From: Paenibacillus timonensis
Lineage (GTDB): Bacteria; Bacillota; Bacilli; Paenibacillales; Paenibacillaceae
Length of the DNA stretch: 64,000 nucleotides
Direction: 5' to 3'
Assembly: GCF_009725205.1 (NCBI RefSeq)
Contig: NZ_WNZY01000006.1
Span: forward strand, 186,001-250,000
Part shown: piece after piece, positions 24,058 through 31,390 of the stretch
How positions within the stretch are numbered: the first letter of the stretch is position 1
Layout: every line of letters starts with the position of its first letter
The notes under the pieces: model-generated
What the model saw: only the letters and a program-made list of their open reading frames with translations
Told to the model about the DNA's origin: nothing
The model's database searches: none
Translations under genes and position numbers: made by a program

Positions 24058-24789
24058 ATGAAAGGCGTGATTTTGGCGGGGGGCAGCGGCACGCGTCTAT
24101 ACCCGCTGACCCGATTGATCAACAAGCATCTGCTTCCGGTCGGGAATTATCCGATGGTCTGTTACGGCATAGAACGGCTGCGTCAAGCTGGAATCACCGA
24201 TATTCTCATCGTGATCAGCAAGCAATCGGCTGGTCTGTACGCCGATTTCCTCGGCAGTGGGGAGAACTTCGGTGTGAACCTGACGTATCGCGTCCAGGAG
24301 TCAGCCGGGGGGATCGCCGAAGCCCTGGAGTTGGCTGACGGGTTTATTCCGCCCGGCGGCAAGTTCCTTGTACTGTTAGGCGACAACCTGTTTTTGGACG
24401 ATTTAACGCCCTATGTGGAGAAATTCAAGCAGCAGCCACCAGGCAGTGCCCGGGTGATGCTGAAGCCGGTGGATGACCCACGTCGTTACGGTGTGCCGGT
24501 GTTTGCCGAGGACACACCGGAACTTATCGCCTATATCGAAGAAAAACCGAAAAAACCGAAATCCAAATTTTCGGTCACCGGCATTTACATGTACGATGAC
24601 TCGGTATTCGGCATTATCCGCAGCATCGATCGTTCCGCCCGCGGTGAATTGGAGATTACGGACGTGAACAATCGCTATGCGCAGAACGGCATGCTGGAAT
24701 TCGATGTTCTCCAGCTATGGTGGGGCGACGCGGGTACGCTTGAATCGCTGCAGGAAGCCGGAATTCATATGAAAGGCGTACTTCCCTAA
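24058..24789 (+). CDS. sugar-1-phosphate nucleotidyltransferase (RmlA-like)
   Basis: This 243-residue enzyme should join a sugar 1-phosphate to a nucleoside triphosphate, making for example dTDP-glucose. It has the nucleotide loop LAGGSGTRLYPLT, the NKHLLPVG segment, LGDNLF with the metal Asp, VTGIYMYDD and RGELEITDVN. It lacks the roughly 50 C-terminal residues found in standard RmlA (about 290), as in short RmlA-like proteins. RmlB, RmlC and RmlD partners for dTDP-rhamnose are not all present nearby. The ATG follows AAAGGAGG, so the longer upstream reading is not used. Confidence 0.85.
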   Translation: MKGVILAGGSGTRLYPLTRLINKHLLPVGNYPMVCYGIERLRQAGITDILIVISKQSAGLYADFLGSGENFGVNLTYRVQESAGGIAEALELADGFIPPGGKFLVLLGDNLFLDDLTPYVEKFKQQPPGSARVMLKPVDDPRRYGVPVFAEDTPELIAYIEEKPKKPKSKFSVTGIYMYDDSVFGIIRSIDRSARGELEITDVNNRYAQNGMLEFDVLQLWWGDAGTLESLQEAGIHMKGVLP

Positions 24790-24820
24790 GCGATTAGGGA
24801 GGCCGGAAAGGAGGCACGGG

Positions 24821-26098
24821 ATGGCTTCACGCGAAAACTCAGCCGGACGGAGTCGCAAGGCCCACCGCCGGCAAGGTATGGGTAAAGCGGCCGCAACGGT
24901 CCGCCGCTCCGCCGGCCGTCGGAAGGCCAGCCGGGTAGTCCGTAACGCGCCCGCCAAGGGCGCGCTTCACCGGCGGCGCGGAAGCCGCCGGCGCTTGAAC
25001 GGGCGCCGTGTGGCCCGCCCGGTGGTGTGGCGGCGAGCCCTGCCGGCAGCGAGCCGAACGGGCATCGCGGGCAGTACTGGCGGCAACCCGGGAGAGGCTG
25101 CGGCGGCCGCTACGCCTGACCCGAGCGCTTCAGCGCCGCCGCCATTGCCCACGCCCGAGCTGACGGTACTAAACCCGGTCCCGGAGGGCGGCTTCGAGGC
25201 GGCATGGTTCGCAGCCGAGGCGGAGCGAGTCCGTGCTGCAGCTTATGAGGAAGGCTACCGCGAAGGCTTCTTTGAAGGCGGGGAAGCGAAGCTGGGCCGC
25301 TTGATACCGCGCCATACGCTACTGCCTGAGGTGCGGGTCGACGACGTCATCGCCGCGGGTTTCCCTGCTGTTGCCGGACGGTTGTACCCGCTGCTCACGC
25401 CGGTTGGCGTATTCGCCGCTACCGACGAGGCGCTGCGGGCCGGCCGTCCGCTGTCCGTCGTCCGCCTCGGGGACGGGGAGCTGATCACTTTGGCGCACGG
25501 GACGGTGATCGGGGCCGAGGAAGCACTCCGCTGGGGGGCTTTTTTGCCCTATGCAGGAGTGCAGCTGCCGGATCCGGCCGCGCGCGAGGCTTTGGCCGCC
25601 GCCGTGCGGGCCGCTGATATCATCGGGGTGCCGGAATCCCGGCATCCGTCCTATCAAGGGTTATTGTTTCCCGTGCTGCACCATTATGGGATCGATTACC
25701 GTACTTTGCAGTTGACCACATCGACCATAAATTACGAATTAAATACCGGCGGTTATTTGACGAGACTGTTGCATGGCCGGCGCGTCCTGCTGATCGGGAA
25801 TCAGGCGGAGGCGCTGGCAGGGTTTCTCGAGCAACGCAGCGTGAACGTTGTGGGGTGGCTCGCTCCGGTTCAGGGCGTGGCCGATGTGCCGACGGTCGCT
25901 ATGCGCGCCCGGGAATTTCCGGATTTTGACCTGGCTCTGGTTGCCGCCGGTGTGGCTGCTGTGATGATTTGCCCGCAGCTGTCCAGAGAATTGGGCAAGG
26001 TGGCGCTGGATATGGGTCATCTGGCCGATAAACTGATTAAAGGCGAGGCGGCCCTGCCGCAACTTGGGGAGGTGCACACCGGTGCAAACGGAAATTGA
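24821..26098 (+). CDS. GT-D fold glycosyltransferase with polybasic domain and glycine-tetrad tag
   Basis: This 425-residue protein has four parts. Residues 1-75 are dominated by R and K. Residues 80-125 form an A/P/T linker. YEEGYREGFFEGGEA at 142-156 is a run of aromatic-x-x-Gly tetrads. From about 160 there is a GT-D (DUF1792-like) domain with RLGDGE at 215-220, the signature of that fold, as well as IGVPESRHPSYQG and VLLIGNQAEALAGFL. The ATG is six bases after AAAGGAGG. The same basic region, linker and tag occur without the enzyme in the protein at 28514-28906. A glycosyl transfer role is expected; the tag is inferred to be a docking element. Confidence 0.82.
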   Translation: MASRENSAGRSRKAHRRQGMGKAAATVRRSAGRRKASRVVRNAPAKGALHRRRGSRRRLNGRRVARPVVWRRALPAASRTGIAGSTGGNPGEAAAAATPDPSASAPPPLPTPELTVLNPVPEGGFEAAWFAAEAERVRAAAYEEGYREGFFEGGEAKLGRLIPRHTLLPEVRVDDVIAAGFPAVAGRLYPLLTPVGVFAATDEALRAGRPLSVVRLGDGELITLAHGTVIGAEEALRWGAFLPYAGVQLPDPAAREALAAAVRAADIIGVPESRHPSYQGLLFPVLHHYGIDYRTLQLTTSTINYELNTGGYLTRLLHGRRVLLIGNQAEALAGFLEQRSVNVVGWLAPVQGVADVPTVAMRAREFPDFDLALVAAGVAAVMICPQLSRELGKVALDMGHLADKLIKGEAALPQLGEVHTGANGN

Positions 26099-27407
26099 CG
26101 GAAACACCAACGACCAGGCGAAACGTTCTTCAGGGACCTACGAACAAGGGCATGCTGCCGGCTATGCATACGGGGTCCGCGAAGGCATCCGGACGTTTGG
26201 TACGGGCCAGGAATTCACGAGTATCATTATTCCGACCTATGATCGCATAGATTTGTTGCTTCAGTGCTTGGATCACATTGATCAGCACACGTCTCCCCCG
26301 TATGAGGTTATCGTTGTCGACAATGGATCGGCCGATGGTACGGCCGAGGCCGTTCGCAGGCGGCGCGGGCGGGTAAGGCTTGCGGTGCATTCGCAGAACC
26401 TGGGGTTTGCCCGTGCGGTGAATACCGGCTTAATGATGGCTAAAGGAAATACGATCGTGCTGCTGAATAACGACGTGCTGGTCACGGAGCGCTGGTTGGA
26501 TCAGTTGTTGGCATGTCTCCGGCAATTTCCGGAGGCCGCTGCGGCGGGACCCGTCACGAATTACATCAGCGGGGAGCAGTTAATCGACGTTCCTTATAAA
26601 GATGTTACGGATATGCCAGCTTTCGCCGCTATGCACAACCACTCCGATCCGCAGAAGTGGCGCGTGACCGATCGGCTGGTGGGCTTTTGCGTTGCGTTTC
26701 CGCGTACGACATTGGATCAAATCGGTTATTTTGACGAGGGGTACGAAATCGGCAATTTTGAGGACGACGATTGGGTCGCGCGTTTGCGTTTGCAGGGGAA
26801 GAAGATGGTGATCGCCGGGGACACCTTTGTCCATCATTATGGAAGCATGACGATGAAAGGACTGGGTTCCCAAGGCTTTCAGGAAGTTAACACCCGTAAT
26901 CACCATTTCTTCCGCGAGAAATGGGGGGATCTTCAAGCACTGTATGCGCGGATGCCGGCATGGCGCGGAGACCGGACGCTGCAGGCGGCGGATTTCTTCC
27001 CAACCCATGTGCGGGTTCGGGACGCGAACGGGGGCGTGCACTGGTTGGAGCAGGGGGTTCGCCATCGGCTGCACCAGGTTGGCGCCCTGGTCACAGAGCC
27101 GACGCGGCTGTCCGTGCTGGATTTGCTCCAGCTGCCGGCCGGGCCAGACCGATCGCAGGAACAGCTAGCTGGTTTCAGCGGGAGCGCACCGTTCGAGGCA
27201 GGCTTAACGGACGGCACCGTTGCCGTCTGCGGTGGGCGGTGGTATCAAATTGATCGAGGGCAGCGGCGGGAGATCATCTCCGAATACACATTGCACGCGT
27301 GGGGGCTTGCACCTTCGGGTATCGCACTTTCGGAAGACGTGGTGGGCGCTTATTCCGAGGGGCTGCCCATCCTGCCGCCTCCGCATCTCGTTAGTGAGGA
27401 TTTATAG
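26082..27407 (+). CDS. GT2 glycosyltransferase with N-terminal tetrad tag and C-terminal repeat domain
   Basis: This 441-residue protein starts at GTG, nine bases after GGGGAGG, inside the end of the previous gene. The tag YEQGHAAGYAYGVREGI (residues 20-36) contains four x-x-Gly tetrads. A GT2 domain follows: TSIIIPTYDRIDLL, VVDNGSADGT, LNNDVLVTERWL, and FDEGYEIGNFEDDDW. After about residue 300 there is an extra C-terminal region with two imperfect repeats, GGVHWLEQGVRHRLH and GRWYQIDRGQRREII. It is probably an additional binding module. Its catalytic part is close to the enzyme at 23273-24022. The substrates are unknown. Confidence 0.82.
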   Translation: MQTEIDGNTNDQAKRSSGTYEQGHAAGYAYGVREGIRTFGTGQEFTSIIIPTYDRIDLLLQCLDHIDQHTSPPYEVIVVDNGSADGTAEAVRRRRGRVRLAVHSQNLGFARAVNTGLMMAKGNTIVLLNNDVLVTERWLDQLLACLRQFPEAAAAGPVTNYISGEQLIDVPYKDVTDMPAFAAMHNHSDPQKWRVTDRLVGFCVAFPRTTLDQIGYFDEGYEIGNFEDDDWVARLRLQGKKMVIAGDTFVHHYGSMTMKGLGSQGFQEVNTRNHHFFREKWGDLQALYARMPAWRGDRTLQAADFFPTHVRVRDANGGVHWLEQGVRHRLHQVGALVTEPTRLSVLDLLQLPAGPDRSQEQLAGFSGSAPFEAGLTDGTVAVCGGRWYQIDRGQRREIISEYTLHAWGLAPSGIALSEDVVGAYSEGLPILPPPHLVSEDL

Positions 27408-27536
27408 GCTGGCAAGGGCCGGTTCCCCAGGAACGCGCTTATTCGTACCGGCATATGTTATTGCAGGCAGGGCATCTGAGAGGACGGTGTCCGCTTCCTG
27501 AAGCGAAAGGCGGTTCTTAGGCGAGGAGGAGTCAGG

Positions 27537-27824
27537 GTGGAGCAAAAAATTTCGGAGATCATCGTGCACATGGCCCACTCTCATCAGCAGATGGCGCGGG
27601 TGATCGATGCCGAGCGGCAGGTTGCCGTGCGCATGGCGCAGATCGTGCATGCGATTCCCGATGCCGAGCCGGCGTTTGAAGGAACGTCCGGCATTTTGGA
27701 GAATTCGAGCCGGATTAACAAAAGCGTGATCTCCTACTTAAATGCCATTGCTGATTTGCAGGAGGCGATGGCAGAGAATTTGGGGATAGTTATGAAACAA
27801 ATGAAAGGTCATGAAGAAGAGTGA
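27537..27824 (+). CDS. small helical protein, first of three paralogues
   Basis: This 95-residue, probably all-helical protein is not one I recognise. The GTG start is preceded by GAGGAGGAG. The first helix holds MAHSHQQMARVIDAE, and after a loop the second holds LNAIADLQEAMAENLGIV. Those two motifs recur in the next two genes (SQLAMARIL and LTKYQEAMARTV), so the three look like diverged tandem duplicates. There is no signal peptide or membrane helix. The position between enzymes of the spore-glycan locus suggests a structural or adaptor role; that is inference. Confidence 0.65.
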   Translation: MEQKISEIIVHMAHSHQQMARVIDAERQVAVRMAQIVHAIPDAEPAFEGTSGILENSSRINKSVISYLNAIADLQEAMAENLGIVMKQMKGHEEE

Positions 27825-27849
27825 GGTTAAAGAAGCGGGGTATGATGCC

Positions 27850-28209
27850 ATGAGCAGGGAACTGGCCTATCTGAACATGCTGGATGCGGCCGCCAAGATC
27901 CAGTGGAACGTCGCGATGATTCTCGAGGCCAAGGCGGTTGAATCCGAGAAGGTGCGCAACTGGGTATTGAATCATGTGCTGGAGAGCAGTTTTGAGGATC
28001 ACGAAAAGCAGCTGTCCGATCCGCTGGATGTTCACGATCAGCTCGTGGAGGTGATCGAGGGCCTGACCAAGCTCCAGAACGGGCTGTGCAGCAACTTGAA
28101 AACGATACTGCCGCCCGAGGACGAGGAAAGTGGCGGCGACAGTAGCTTAGACGGTAATTTTAGCGGAATGTTCGGTGGTGATTTTGATCTGGGGGATTCA
28201 AACAAATGA
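27850..28209 (+). CDS. small helical protein, second of three paralogues
   Basis: This protein of about 119 residues has helices containing LNMLDAAAKIQWNVAMILEAK and VIEGLTKLQNGLCSNLKTIL, aligned to those of its two neighbours. It ends in an acidic, G/S/D-rich tail of about 30 residues (EDEESGGDSS...). Two starts are possible. ATG 27811 overlaps the previous gene but has AAAGG only two bases away. ATG 27850, after GCGGGG, gives an N-terminus of the same length as the third paralogue, and I prefer it. No family is recognised and there is no signal peptide. Confidence 0.6.
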   Translation: MSRELAYLNMLDAAAKIQWNVAMILEAKAVESEKVRNWVLNHVLESSFEDHEKQLSDPLDVHDQLVEVIEGLTKLQNGLCSNLKTILPPEDEESGGDSSLDGNFSGMFGGDFDLGDSNK

Positions 28210-28550
28210 CCCTCTTTCCTCTTCAGGCCGGGGAGGAGGCCAAATTACGGTTGATCGACGCAATCAGCCAGAGCCAGCTGGCGATGGCACGAATTCTCGG
28301 CAGCCTCGCCGATGTGACCGAATTGTCTCCGGACGCCGCCAGACATATTGCCGGCAATATCGATAGATTAACGAAATATCAGGAAGCGATGGCCCGCACG
28401 GTCTGCGGGTTGACTTTTCATCGCGTCAAATACGGAACTCCTTCGCCGCCGTGGATGATGGACGCTTGTTATGCAGCATACAACGTTACCCGAGGAGAAC
28501 AGGAGGAAGAAGGATGGCAAAAACCAAACTCCGGCGCACCCGCCGTGTGA
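28206..28550 (+). CDS. small helical protein, third of three paralogues
   Basis: This 114-residue protein shares the LIDAISQSQLAMARIL and NIDRLTKYQEAMARTV helices with its neighbours. It then has a C-terminal stretch rich in P, W, Y and polar residues (TPSPPWMMDACYAAYN). Its ATG overlaps the upstream stop (ATGA), and its own end overlaps the next gene by 37 bp, so the group is tightly coupled. No family is recognised. It is most similar in layout to the first paralogue but longer. Confidence 0.62.
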   Translation: MTLFPLQAGEEAKLRLIDAISQSQLAMARILGSLADVTELSPDAARHIAGNIDRLTKYQEAMARTVCGLTFHRVKYGTPSPPWMMDACYAAYNVTRGEQEEEGWQKPNSGAPAV

Positions 28551-28906
28551 AACCGCGCGCGCTGAGAAAAATCAAGCCCCGTAAGAAACGGAAGCTGTCC
28601 CTGCGCCGGGTAAGCAAGCTGACCACTGCCCGTCGCAAACGGCGCAAGGTGATGCATAAGCTGCGTTCACGCCGCAGCAGAAGAAGATGGAGAGGTCGTC
28701 GCGCCGCTCTTCCGGTACCCGCAGCCGTGATCCCCGCTCCTGAGCCGGCTGCCGTACCGGAACCCGTTGCCGTCCCGCCGGCAACACCTGAGGACGCCGT
28801 GGTTTACGATCAAGCTTATAATGAGTCGTATCAGGAAGGGTTTAATAATGGCTTCGCCCAAGGTTACGAGGACGGGCACAAAATAGCCTATAAAAATCAA
28901 ATCTAG
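28514..28906 (+). CDS. polybasic glycine-tetrad tag protein without enzyme domain
   Basis: This 130-residue protein contains no recognisable catalytic domain. About 35 of the first 63 residues are K or R. Residues 64-95 form a P/A/V/E linker. Residues 102-126 hold about six tetrads of the form aromatic-x-x-Gly (SYQEGFNNGFAQGYEDG). The same three modules precede the GT-D enzyme encoded at 24821. AGGAGG stands seven bases before the ATG, and a strong terminator follows. I read it as a candidate scaffold that joins a polyanionic surface to tag-bearing enzymes; the sequence supports the modules, not the function. Confidence 0.72.
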   Translation: MAKTKLRRTRRVKPRALRKIKPRKKRKLSLRRVSKLTTARRKRRKVMHKLRSRRSRRRWRGRRAALPVPAAVIPAPEPAAVPEPVAVPPATPEDAVVYDQAYNESYQEGFNNGFAQGYEDGHKIAYKNQI

Positions 28907-28910
28907 CAGA

Positions 28911-28943
28911 AACGCTGTCGGTGATCCGGCAGCGTTTTTTTTT
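28911..28943 (+). terminator. factor-independent terminator
   Basis: AACGCTGTCGG and CCGGCAGCGTT form a long stem with a TGAT loop and a run of nine T. It ends the first glycan operon (21311-28906). Confidence 0.88.
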
Positions 28944-29084
28944 GCTTTTTGGCGGCGGGCGGCGGCATTCGCCAATTTATCAGGCGGGCGGGTAGTCGTC
29001 CATGATGCACGTGTCCCCTCAGCATATATTTATTAAGACCCAGGAAACGCAAGATAGAATTCCACGAAGATAGGATGAAGAACC

Positions 29085-30170
29085 TTGGAGAACGTCAAGG
29101 AAAATCGGTACGGCGAGGCATATCAAGTCGGATACGAAGAAGGGATCCGGTATGGCGGGTGCCAGGCCGTACTCGAACGAATTCCGCCGGTCACCCGGCC
29201 AAAGGTGGATCTGCGGGTGCTATATGTACCCCAGGGGTTCGACGCGATCGACGAAGGGGTTCAAGCGGCACTCAAGGAGCTCACGCGCGAGTGCGTCGTC
29301 GCTTCACCGGAAATGATGCTGCAGGAGACGCTGCGCGTCCATCCCGATCTGGTGCTGGTCATGAATTCGCTGCACGTCTTTCCGCCCGACCATGCCTCGC
29401 AAATGGCACAGATTCGGAGTATGGGCATTCGGACAGCGGTTTGGTTCGTCGATGACCCTTATTTTACCGACGATTCGATCGAGCTGGCTTTAAGCTACGA
29501 CGTGGTGTTTACGCACGAAATCGAATGCGTGCCGCTTTATCGGTCCATCGGAGTTCGAAGCGTTTACCATCTTCCGTTGGCCGCTAATCCGCGCCAATTT
29601 CGGCCCATTCCGGCCAAACCGGAATATCGCTATGACGTGTGCTTTATCGGTAATGCTTTTTGGAATCGAGTCGGCCTGTTCGACCGTTTAAGTTCGTTCC
29701 TGCAGGACAAACGGGTCCTGATCGCCGGGTTTCATTGGGACCGACTGCCCCGTTACGAACAGTTGTCGCGATTTATCCGCCCGGGTTGGGTTCCCGTCGA
29801 GGAGACGGTTCGTTATTACAACGCCTCCAAAATCGTGCTCAACATCCACCGGCCTACACAAGCCGGCCAAGATAACCGGAACGGACGCGATACCCCGGGG
29901 GGATCAATTAATCCACGCACCTATGAGATTGCAGGCTGCGGCGCTTTCCAGATCACGGACATCCGCAGCGATTTGGTCTCCTATTACCAACCGGGTTACG
30001 ACATCGAGACATTCAGAGATGAAGTGGAGCTGGAGGCAAAGATACGTTATTACCTCGAACACGAGGAAGAACGACGGCAGATTGCCTGGCGTTCGCTGTG
30101 GACGACGACGGCCGCCCATACCTATTCGGATCGGGTCAGTCGTCTGCTGGACGCAATCGCTGGAAGCTAG
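29085..30170 (+). CDS. CgeB-family glycosyltransferase with N-terminal tetrad tag
   Basis: This 361-residue protein resembles the spore maturation protein CgeB, a GT-B type glycosyltransferase needed for the outermost spore layer in Bacillus. It has VDDPYFTDDSIELALSYD, FTHEIECVPLYRSIG, YRYDVCFIGNAFWNRV and, near the end, NPRTYEIAGCGAFQI. The N-terminus carries YGEAYQVGYEEGIRYGG (residues 9-25), a tetrad tag like those of neighbouring proteins. The start is TTG, nine bases after AGGA. The next gene is a paralogue with the same layout. The sugar is unknown. Confidence 0.82.
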   Translation: MENVKENRYGEAYQVGYEEGIRYGGCQAVLERIPPVTRPKVDLRVLYVPQGFDAIDEGVQAALKELTRECVVASPEMMLQETLRVHPDLVLVMNSLHVFPPDHASQMAQIRSMGIRTAVWFVDDPYFTDDSIELALSYDVVFTHEIECVPLYRSIGVRSVYHLPLAANPRQFRPIPAKPEYRYDVCFIGNAFWNRVGLFDRLSSFLQDKRVLIAGFHWDRLPRYEQLSRFIRPGWVPVEETVRYYNASKIVLNIHRPTQAGQDNRNGRDTPGGSINPRTYEIAGCGAFQITDIRSDLVSYYQPGYDIETFRDEVELEAKIRYYLEHEEERRQIAWRSLWTTTAAHTYSDRVSRLLDAIAGS

Positions 30171-30201
30171 TTCAAGAACCAACCCCAAAAGGAGTGACAT
30201 T

Positions 30202-31326
30202 ATGTTTAATGAGGAAGCGGATGGTCAAATGACTCAAACCGTTTTGGACCCGGCCGAGAGCGGAAGAAAGAACGGGCTCCGCGACGGCTATGCCGAAGGG
30301 TACCTTAGGGGGAGAGCCAGCTATATCGTGAGTCAACCGAAGCCGGCTTTTCCGGTTCGCAAAGTGAAAGTGTTATACGTCAGTTCGGGGAAAGGCTTTC
30401 CGTATTCTCCGCTCGACGAGGCGGTATCGTCTACGCTCCGCACCTTAACCACCGAATTGATCGCCACAGTACCGGGCGACCCGATTCCGGATTTGGCTGC
30501 GCAGCATAAACCCGATCTGCTGCTCGCTCTCGACGGGCTGGAGCTCCCCGCGGAGCAATTGAACGCCGTACGGGCGATGGGGATTCCGACCGCCGTTTGG
30601 TTTACGGATGATCCTTATTACACCGATCTGACCATTCCGTTAAGTTCTCACTACGATTATGTATTTACGCTTGAACGAAATTGCGTCGATCCTTATCGCG
30701 CCGCCGGGTGCAGCCAGGTCCATTATCTGCCGTTTGCAGCGTTTCCGGAACACTACCGGCCAACGTTGATCCCCTCCCCACACCGTCGCAATTTGAGCTT
30801 TATCGGCTCGGCTTACTGGAACCGGGTGATCTATCTTCAACCGGTGCTTCCCGCGCTGATGGAGCAAGGCTTATTGATCAACGGAATCTGGTGGGATCGT
30901 CTGCCCGAGTTCCCGGCGTATTCGGACCGGATCGAGTTGGGCAAGTGGATGGGGCCCGTAGAGACCTCCGAAGTATACAGCGGGTCGAAAATCGTCCTGA
31001 ACCTTCACCGTTCTCCGTTCGAGGAGTACATCAATAACAACCAAGCTGGGATTCCGGCGGCATCGCCGAATCCGCGGACATTCGAAATCTCGGCCTGTGC
31101 CACGCTCCAATTAGTTGATGCGCGCGACGACTTAACCTCGTTTTACCGTCCGGACGAGGAAATCGTAACCTTCTCCTCGCCGGAGGAATTGGTTGATAAA
31201 GTGCGCTATTACCTGACCCACGAGGAAGAAAGAAGAGAAATCGCGTTGCGTGCATTGGATCGGACCTTGCGGGATCACACGTATGCCAATCGGTTGGATC
31301 AGTTGCTGTCTGTGATTTTCGGGTGA
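30202..31326 (+). CDS. CgeB-family glycosyltransferase paralogue with tetrad tag
   Basis: This 374-residue protein is a tandem paralogue of the preceding CgeB-like enzyme. It shares VWFTDDPYYTDL, FTLERNCVDPYRAAG, LSFIGSAYWNRV and NPRTFEISACATLQL. Residues 25-41 (GLRDGYAEGYLRGRASY) form the x-x-x-Gly tetrad tag. The ATG at 30202 is chosen for its AAAGGAG; the longer open frame upstream is the antisense-like overlap of the previous gene. It lies 31 bp after its paralogue, so it is cotranscribed. Two CgeB copies may add different sugars or act as a pair. Confidence 0.83.
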   Translation: MFNEEADGQMTQTVLDPAESGRKNGLRDGYAEGYLRGRASYIVSQPKPAFPVRKVKVLYVSSGKGFPYSPLDEAVSSTLRTLTTELIATVPGDPIPDLAAQHKPDLLLALDGLELPAEQLNAVRAMGIPTAVWFTDDPYYTDLTIPLSSHYDYVFTLERNCVDPYRAAGCSQVHYLPFAAFPEHYRPTLIPSPHRRNLSFIGSAYWNRVIYLQPVLPALMEQGLLINGIWWDRLPEFPAYSDRIELGKWMGPVETSEVYSGSKIVLNLHRSPFEEYINNNQAGIPAASPNPRTFEISACATLQLVDARDDLTSFYRPDEEIVTFSSPEELVDKVRYYLTHEEERREIALRALDRTLRDHTYANRLDQLLSVIFG

Positions 31327-31390
31327 TCCCTGCAGTTGAGAGACCTGTTCCGGAACGCCTGGACATCGTGCAAAAAAAGGAGGGGCAATC

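Noticed and set aside
24821..25100. Polybasic segments as frameshift artefacts
   Set aside because: They occur in several genes with independent ribosome sites, stay in frame through P/A linkers into well-formed catalytic domains, and recur in a separate small gene.
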